This document shows positions 52,116 to 60,672 of a DNA stretch of 64,000 nucleotides, in pieces. Source of the stretch: Lates calcarifer (Eukaryota; Chordata; Actinopteri; Centropomidae); NCBI RefSeq assembly GCF_001640805.2, contig NC_066833.1, positions 2,384,454 through 2,448,453 on the forward strand, read 5' to 3'. Positions within the stretch are counted from its first letter, which is position 1; each line of letters opens with the position of its first letter. Both the position numbers and the translations under genes were made by a program. The notes under the pieces were generated by a model, which did no database searches, was not told where the DNA came from, and was given only the letters and a program-made list of their open reading frames with translations.

Positions 52116-52823
52116 ACTTTACTTGAATTTTTCATTTTTTAACAAATTCAAATCCGAAGCACATCCAACATTTACATCTGTGTTTTAGCTCATACCTGTT
52201 CACCCAGGTACACTAGGTAGGCAGACAGCTCACAGATTAACAGGCTGTGTCTTGTTTAGTTTGTGTACAGACAATAACACAAACAGCAGCTCCTGTGTTA
52301 AATCCCTGTTTTTATCAATGGAGTCTGGTGGTGATATATAGAGATGTTTCTGAGTCTGTCAGAGACAAAAACAAGCGCTGTGGTTGATGTGTACTGTCGT
52401 CCATTGGATTACTTTGCAACAGCTGTTCACAGTGGCCTGGTACACTGTTCCTGATCAGTGCTGCACCAGTCCCACAGGTTTCTGTCCCTTTCAATCGCTT
52501 TAGACCCAAAACATGAAAAATACTGGAGTTCTCCTTTAAGTGCTGCCTTGAGCTCTTCAGTCAAATATCATTTAGTGAGAGGTTAGAGTGAGTGGCTTCC
52601 TCACTGTCGTTCTCTGAAACCTTTCAGTCACTGCTCTGAGGTTTCTCCAACAAAGTCACAGACTGCACCCTGTGATTTTCTAAACTGCTGTGTGGAGACG
52701 ACCTTTGACCGACCAGCTGAGAAATAAGAGCTGAATAAAACGACGAGGGGACTGGAGTTCTGAATGTTTAATACAATAATACAGAAAACAGCTGTACAGT
52801 ATACAGTGCACGCACGCTCACAT

Positions 52824-52871
52824 GCACACACACACACACACACACTCAGAATCTCTCACACACACACACAG
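52824..52871. repeat. Compound CA microsatellite
   Basis: Two CA runs separated by a short TCAGAATCTCT spacer. Confidence 0.9.
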
Positions 52872-53919
52872 AGCCAAAGAGCACACAATGACTATAGCAC
52901 ACATTGCATTAACAAGCACAGTGCTCAGAGGATCTACCAGGTTTTCACTGTTGGCCATGTTGGCTCCACCCTTCAGCTCATTGGCCATTGCTATAGAAAC
53001 TGGTGTTTTTTTGTTGCCTTTCGTCACCATGGTGATATTATGGGGGGCACTGTTGTTTATTCACAGTCAGGAGAAGTGACAGGAACAACAGAAGCTGCCT
53101 GGACTCTGAGCTCCCGTCCACTTAAAGGTAAATTCTGGTGTTTTCTGACGATCGCACTTCCTTGGCCTCATCTGTTTCCATCCCAGTGCTCGAGTCCACA
53201 GTTTCTACAGTGATGGTGGAGAGTAAAATGTTACGCTAACCTATGGGTATACTGGCCAAAAAAGTACGATGAGACGATCCATGTTGTAAAGAACATGGTC
53301 ACATGTACACTCTAATGCGTCTTTGATTGGTCGTCACTTTGCTGCTGCTCTGCTCTCTGTAGGTTCACACTGTCCAACATGTTTGACCTCTGGCCATGTA
53401 AGGTCAGTGTGACATCACATTTATCACAAATCTAACTCTTCATATTTGTGTAATAGTAGTGGATGGAAATGCAGATGATTCAGCATTTTCTAGTCACACA
53501 CCTTCAGAGTGCTTCTTTTGTCTGAAGACATTTTCAACTTGCCCAGACTTCAGTATTTCCATTCGATCTAACACAACGTCTCACACATCTGTTTAGCCTT
53601 CACACACATTAGGAACTGTTCCCTACTGTCCTAGGAAACAAAATATCACCAACAACTCCAGAGTCATTCCTATGTTACCAGTCTCTATGTTCCCCAGTTC
53701 TACAAATGTGCTGGTCTATGGGTCCCATGTTCCCAAGGTCCAGTGTTTCCCAGCTCCATACAGCACATAATGGAAACCTGAAAAAGATGTTCCTCATCTC
53801 CGTCTTCCCCTGATATGACATGGGCTGTTGTGGGAACTTATCAAAGGGATTTTCTGGTCCCCAGCACTGCTGTATGTCTCTCAGTGTAATAGGCCTGTGT
53901 GAGGGGACTTATCGAATGG

Positions 53920-54145
53920 GGCTGTCAGAGGAAAAGTCAGGAGATCACTGAAGTCACTGTCATCAAGTTCTGAACCAAGCCATGTCAGATATATTATTTC
54001 CCTGGATAAGTGAACACCTTGACTTGATGATGGCACTAGGAGGTAAAGTCAGGGTCACCAAAGTCATTATGATTCATCCTCTGCAATCCATGAATTTCAT
54101 GGCAATCCATCCGATAGATATTTCATTCTAGACCAAAGTCTATAC
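53920..54145 (+). repeat. Interspersed repeat R1, two internal units
   Basis: AAAGTCAGGAGATCACTGAA (near 53934) and AAAGTCAGGGTCACCAAAGT (near 54045) show two successive units, followed by TTTCATGGCAATCCATCC and a diverged TTTCATTCTAGACCAAAGTC. This indicates that the full-length family carries an internal tandem unit. Confidence 0.6.
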
Positions 54146-54430
54146 TGATACCCTGCAGATATCTACTGACTAATGTTTGACAGCTCTGATATCACAGACT
54201 GGGGGCAGCCAGAGGCACAACATGCTCGATCATTTGAACCCTGAACAGAGAGAGGAGCAGAAATCACTCTTTACATGTCTATGTATAACAACACATCTGT
54301 CGCTCAGCTTCATTCACAGAACCTCCACATCTGCTTGTTAACAGCTCCATGACTCATTCCTTCAGATATCGAACACTTAGCCTGTGTTAGCATGAGCCAC
54401 TGTACGCTCTTTGGTTTCCACCTGTTGCTC

Positions 54431-54436
54431 TTTATT
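54431..54436 (-). other. Candidate poly(A) signal of pde1a
   Basis: AATAAA on the minus strand (TTTATT on plus), the first canonical hexamer found after the pde1a stop codon. Confidence 0.4.
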
Positions 54437-54774
54437 TTGATTTAAATGTTGATATTTCAGCTTATTTCACAGACAACGTTCCTCTGAGTCTCTAATAAAA
54501 TCACAACACACTGTCACCACTGTGAATGAACCATGAAGCTGCTAAGAAGCTGTTATCTGATGAAAGTCGTCACTGTCGTTTCAATGTGATATTTTCATGG
54601 TCAGTTGTAAACATAAGGTCTGGTGGCCCTTTTGGGGTCCGCCCAGGGGCCACTGAGTCAGCTGCTGTGTTTAAACAGAAGAGTCTGAACTCTTGTTGTC
54701 ACTGCACCGCGCCGCCTGTCGCCATGGTGATCTGCCACAGCCAGATACAGTGGTGAGTTTGCAGCGGAGTGTCA

Positions 54775-54833
54775 TCAAGCAATTTCAGGCACTTCATCGT
54801 CGTCCTCCTCCTTCTCTTCGCCTGGCCCCTCCC
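54775..54833 (-). CDS. pde1a: pde1a last coding exon (acidic C-terminus)
   Basis: After the acceptor GTTGCAG, the phase-1 reading is [19 protein letters not shown] followed by TGA at 54775-54777. A short acidic end is plausible for a PDE1 tail. In the alternative phase the same exon would begin with a basic KRRRR stretch. A minus-strand AATAAA at 54431-54436, about 340 bases downstream, is a reasonable poly(A) signal. Confidence 0.65.
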
Positions 54834-55994
54834 CTGCAACAGTTACCATAGCAACAGGTCAGTTCATTGAGAGATAACAGTTTCAGGAATGTTTGCACAG
54901 GTGTTTACAGGTGTTTACTGCACTGTACCTCCTGTACAGTACTGTACCTCCTCATCAGGTGGGGAACCGTCTGAGTTCTGTGACACAGCAGGCAATGATC
55001 TGTCTATGTGTACATATATATCTACGCAAAGTCTGCATTTATGGTTTGTACCATTCCAGGTCAGGTGATCTGCAGGCATGTGATCAGGTGACTTGTCCTC
55101 CTGCGTCTCATCAGGTGGGGAACCGTCTGAGTTCTGTGATTGGTCAGAGGTGTGTCCGTCAGGGACACTGTGGTTGGGTGAGGCATGCAACTGGATGCCT
55201 GAGTTGATGTTGGACTTCTCCCTCTCTTGTTCCTCTTGTTCCTTATTGGCCAACTCTGAGCATGAGAGACACAGGGAGATATAAGTGACAGGAAGCATGA
55301 TAATACTTTTCTTCAGCATTTACAGTTATAGTGCAGACAGACCAAAATCAGGGCAGAAAATAACATGGGCAGGGTCATAGGTCATAGTAACCTGCAGCCA
55401 GGAGCTAGCATGGCTAGCAGGGGGCAAGTGACAGATACAGACAAGTTTGTGGCATGATGGCATCAGAAAACAACAGCTAACAACACAAAGAGTCTCCAGC
55501 CATGCTAGCAGCTCTGTGCAGCTATACTTTAGTAGGCGCTCTGAGCTAAATGCTAACGTCAGCATGCTAAAATACTCACAGTAACAATGTAAACATACTG
55601 ATGTTTAGCAGGTACAATTTTTGTTTAGCATGCTAAGATTAGCTAATTAGCTTTAAACACTTAAAGTACAGTTAAGGCGACAGTTAAGGCTGATGGGGAT
55701 GTTATTAGTTTTGCAGGATTTGGTCATAAGGCAAAGTTATTGAAATATTTCAGTCTGAGCCAAAGTGATGGATTGACCAGTGCTGCCATCCATCACAAAT
55801 GTTTGTTGCTCTTAGAGAAGTCCAAATGTCAGGAGAGTATGGCTGTTAAATTAGATGTACATAAAATCAAGGAGACACTCAGGAGCAGTGTGTTTCTGAT
55901 CTGGAGCGGTTTTTCTCTGTGACCAAACAAAAACTAAATGTTTAAAACCCCAACGTCTGAACCAGGAAGTTCAGATTATATCATCACATTCATG

Positions 55995-56031
<37 letters not shown>

Positions 56032-58878
56032 CGTGCACAGACAGCTCTTTCCAGCGGTCCTTGTTGCTGATGATGACGCCGGACAGGTGGAGCCTCAGAG
56101 CTGGCAGGTCAATGGCCGTCAGAGAAAAGTCCATCTGTCCATCATCGCTGTTTCCATGACGACCACTGCTGTGTCTCTGCACCGACTCCACGGTAACGGA
56201 GCCACTTCCTGTTAAACTGGAGCACAGCAGCAGTCATGGACCTGGAGGAGTCTGAACCAGCAGAGCCTCACAGTCGTCTCACAGTCACATAAGTAAGACC
56301 ATGACCTCGTCCTGAACAAGTGGAGAGCTCATGTTGTGACGGCCCCTGCCTTACTATGCTTTATGTTCATCAAAGGTAATGGAGAGCCATGGTTGGTGCA
56401 GCCAGACAGATTTGCAGCGTCTGGGCTCCCAGAGGATAAAAGCCCAGCCCAGCTTTTCACACGTTTTCCTTTTTGTTTGTCTTTGGTTTACACCCCACAT
56501 CTCATAATGTTCACTCACACACAACCACATTACTGATGAGACTGACTGCCACGCTCCACATTCACAGTTATTTCTTAAGTTGCTTATTTTTGGTATAATA
56601 AATATCTATATTTACCGTCATCCCCTGTGTCTTTCCTGTATTTGTCATGGCCTAGGAGCCGTTTTATGCCATCTGACACACGGTCAGATGTTTGAGGTCG
56701 CGACCTGACACCACCACAGATATCAACACAACACAGTTTCTATGGAGGCCCTCTGGTGACACTGGCATGAAGCAAAAAATACTGGATGGCCACAAGTGAA
56801 TAACACGAGATCCTGTTCTGTTTCAGTTATAATATACTGTGTTTTGTATTAGCACATTTTTTGAACAACTTATGAGATGAGGGGAGAGGTTTAAATATGC
56901 TGTAAAGACAGTCACAGTTGTGTAATGTTTAGTGGTAACTCCAGAGTGAAATAAAAGGATGTTCAGAAGGCCTTAGAACGAGCCCTCGCTGGGTCACTGC
57001 TCCACGTTAGCAGGTCTGTTTTCTGGTCTCTGTCAGTCGAGTTTCATGAGAACTTTCCAGAGTTGTTAAATCCTGTCTGTGAGTATTATAAGCCTTCAAA
57101 TTCATGTATCTGTTAGTCAAACTGGACCTCCCTGGACTGAATTCCATGTCTCACCAGTACCTGAAGTACACCTCCACCAACGCAGCCCCCTGTGGTGTCC
57201 TGAAGCAGGCCTGATTTCACTCTGAACACCCGCCTACTGAAATACACCTTGGGAGTTGCAGTTGACTTTTCTCTTTCCATTTTTATTTCCTTTATCTCTT
57301 TGTTAAAGAACCAGATATTTTCTAATACTGGTGCTCATCTTTTATACTCACCAGGAGGGTGTCATATTAAAACTGGACAGGGTCTGGTTCAGAGCTGATT
57401 TGCAGCACCTGATCTTACACACAGTAGTTGTAGTAGTAGCCATACCTGGACCTCCTGTTTCCAGTCTCTCTGGCCTTCCTGTCCTCTTCTATCAGAGGAC
57501 CAATCACCTTCTCTGTCGTGTCGACCAGAACACTGAAGGTCGGCTCCACAATGAAGTCTATGAAACCTGTAACCAGACAGAGGGGAAGGTACAGCCGGAG
57601 GAAAAGTAGAAAGATGAAAGATGAAACATTGGTTCCTCTTCTTTTTAAAATCTAATAATCAGACTCATCTGAGATCAGAGAATGAGTTCAGTTCTTCAAA
57701 CCACCAGCAGGTGTCACTGTTGAACCACTGACAGTATCTAATGGTTTTCCTCACCTGCCTGTGGTTGGTTGATGGTTGTCCTTACCTATCTGTGACTGGG
57801 CGATCATTGTAGCTTTGCGGTCACACAGAGGAGAAAAGGGAAGGCCGAGTTCCACCTCTTTGTCTCCCTGGAAAAGACACCAGTCACAAAGGCGACATGA
57901 GTATGCTGTGTTTGTATCCAGCTGCTGTCACTTCAACATGATAAACACAGAAAAGCAAAGAGTGTCAAAACAACACAGGGGAAAAATAAACATCTGACAA
58001 CCCCAAAAATACTGATGGAATTAGTCTGACAGCAAACTGTTTCATTAACACGTAGATCATCTCAGATGATCAGTAAGTAATAAATAAATGCATATTTATC
58101 AATATAGTAACAGACAGATGTCAAGATTAAAGATTCCATATGCCATCTGAATACAGTTGACCTTTGGTCATCTCACGTAAAACAAAAACAGTTATGAGCT
58201 CAGGACAGACCATGTCATATAGATAAAATCATAAACCACATTAGGGTTTTTTCACAGGCCCAACTGTTAGCTGTTATAGCTCAGACTGACTGACTGTTTT
58301 CAGCTGACTCATTTTAAAACTATATAACCAAAGGAGTCTTAAACATACAGCTGAGGTTAAATCTGCATGTCGTAGACGTCCTCACCAGTCAAACTAAGAC
58401 ATGGACATTAAGAAGCAGCACAGTCCTTGTGTTGCAGTGTGGAGCTGGTTAGTCGTAATATTCTCAGCATGAAAAATGTGAGATCAGACAGTTATTTTGT
58501 CCTAACTCTGATCAGCTGCTTAGCTTACATGCTAACCAAACAGGAGTAATCCATGTGTAATGCTAGCTTGGATAATGTTGTGGCTGAGGACTGAAGCTCA
58601 CCTTGGAGCAGATACATACATGTTCAATTCATTCCCACACTTGTGCTCATATTTTGGGGTTTTCAGAGAACTGGGAAAAGATGGCATCCTCCAAACTCTT
58701 TAAATATGGAGCACTGCTCTGAATACAGCCTCATGTATACCACTACAGCACAACACCTGTCTAAAGAACTCCTCCATCAGACTGTGAGTCCAGCGGTAGT
58801 GCAGCGGCCAGGCTTTGGCAGGATGACTGATGTCTGCAGCGTGAAGCATCAGAGACAAAACCTTCACTTTGTCTATGC

Positions 58879-58920
<42 letters not shown>

Positions 58921-60636
58921 CATCTCATCTGAAAGTCATTCAGTAAAAACTGTAACTATGTAGAGAAAGACAAACAACCTGACTGTGACAGGGAAAAACA
59001 ACATCTTTCTCCTTTAACCCTCAGAGTGTTACTGTAGAAACGGTTTAGTCTGATTTCAGATGGGAGAAGAGAGAAGCTGCCTCCTGTCATCTCTGGTGTG
59101 AAAGGCTAGCAGTCCTTTGTTTTGTATTTTGATCATAGAGAACAGTTCTTCAGAGACAAGCAGAGGCAGCGTATCGACAGGCTGATGACAGCATCTTCCC
59201 CAAAATCTCATCCAAGCGTGAGCTGAGGAGCGTGACAGCTGCCCCCCCTTCTCCTCCACTCCTCCACACCTCCAGCAGGACTGACAAACAGAGCAGGGAA
59301 GCTGGACTCTGCTCAGACTGAGTACTATTCCTGGGAAGGTCCCTGCAGGGACACACAGACCAATCTGGTTCGGCAGTCTGCGGGACCTTATGTTGGACCA
59401 TTTCACCAGACTCCCACTGATGGTCTGCTCGTCTCGGTCAGATCTACCAGCCTCACACTGTCTGCCTCTATGAATTAAGAACTCTGTCGCCCATTTGATG
59501 TGTCTGTGACTGTCTGTGCCCAGCATCGTCTTAACTACACAGCAAGGGTTAGTAAAGGTACTGAGCATAAATACAAATTTGAGTGCTTGTGCTTTATTTG
59601 AGGATTTCTATGTGATGCCACTTTTACCTGAGTATATTTTAGAGGAAACTATTGTACCTTTTACTGTAGTTCCTTTACTAATTAATATTGTACACACACA
59701 AAGAATTAAGAGCTTATAAAATATGATGCTTTGTTGTAGATTAAACTACCAAACCATGTGTAACATTAGAGGTGAAGTGATCATTGAATTAACAGAAAAA
59801 TAATCTCTCTCTCTCTTTTTAACTGTGAGCTTCTGTAAAGCCTGCTAGTTTTCATGAATAGCCTTGATCCGTGTCTCAAACTATGCCATGATGGGTCCTT
59901 GAATTACAGGGAATTGAGCATGGAAGGTGCTTGAAAAGTCATTGAATTTAAGAAAGTGTAGGAACCCTGGTTACATAAACGAACCTGTCCTTTCTCTCCA
60001 TGAAAAATGTGGAGATGAAACAGATGAAAGTTAACAGCTCATCACCAGCCAGCATCACCTCCATTACCCCACTGAGAGCCAGCTGACTGTGATCATGGCA
60101 GCACTGACCCGTGTGTCTGTGTCAGGGCGTTCCTCATGGTCTTGATCTGCTGGAAGTGACAGGACATGTCTGTGGACATCACCATCTCTATCACCAGAGA
60201 CCTCAGCTCCCTGCCAATGATCAATACACACAATCAGGATAATCAGTGATCAATGGCAGAGCTCTCATGCGGTCAAGTACACACTCATGAGCGTGTGTGT
60301 GTGTGAGAGAACCTCCAGTCGTCCTTGTTCAGGTTGACCAGGATGTTCATGTCCTCCTCGGCCATCAGCCTGTAGGCGGCGCTGACGTGATGGTTCTCCA
60401 GCACCGACCTGTCGTTGTACAGAATGGCCACCTCCGACCTGAAGAACAGACACAACATCCAGTCAGATCCCACAGATTCTTTGATCACCACATACAGAAT
60501 GTGGAGTAATCAGATTACATTACTGTGGACATCACCTGGTGTGGATGTGGAAGTTGTTGGTGGTTCCTGTGTGTTCAAAGTCGTGAATCGCTGCAGCGAA
60601 AACCATCGCAAGAATCTCCAGCTCGCTGAGCCAGTG

Positions 60637-60672
<36 letters not shown>

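Larger units (their letters stand above)
36801..54430. other. Intergenic region between sh3bp4 and pde1a
   Basis: About 17.6 kb with no recognisable coding exon. It contains R1, R2, R3 and R5 repeats, candidate retroelement tails, microsatellites, the 44.1-kb hairpin and two unique blocks that may be regulatory (48690-49040 and 50395-50585). Confidence 0.55.

Noticed and set aside
52764..53213. 149-codon plus-strand frame and the antisense 70-codon frame with a hydrophobic stretch
   Set aside because: Both run through CA repeats (HTHTHT, CVCVCV). The hydrophobic segment alone is not evidence of a gene.
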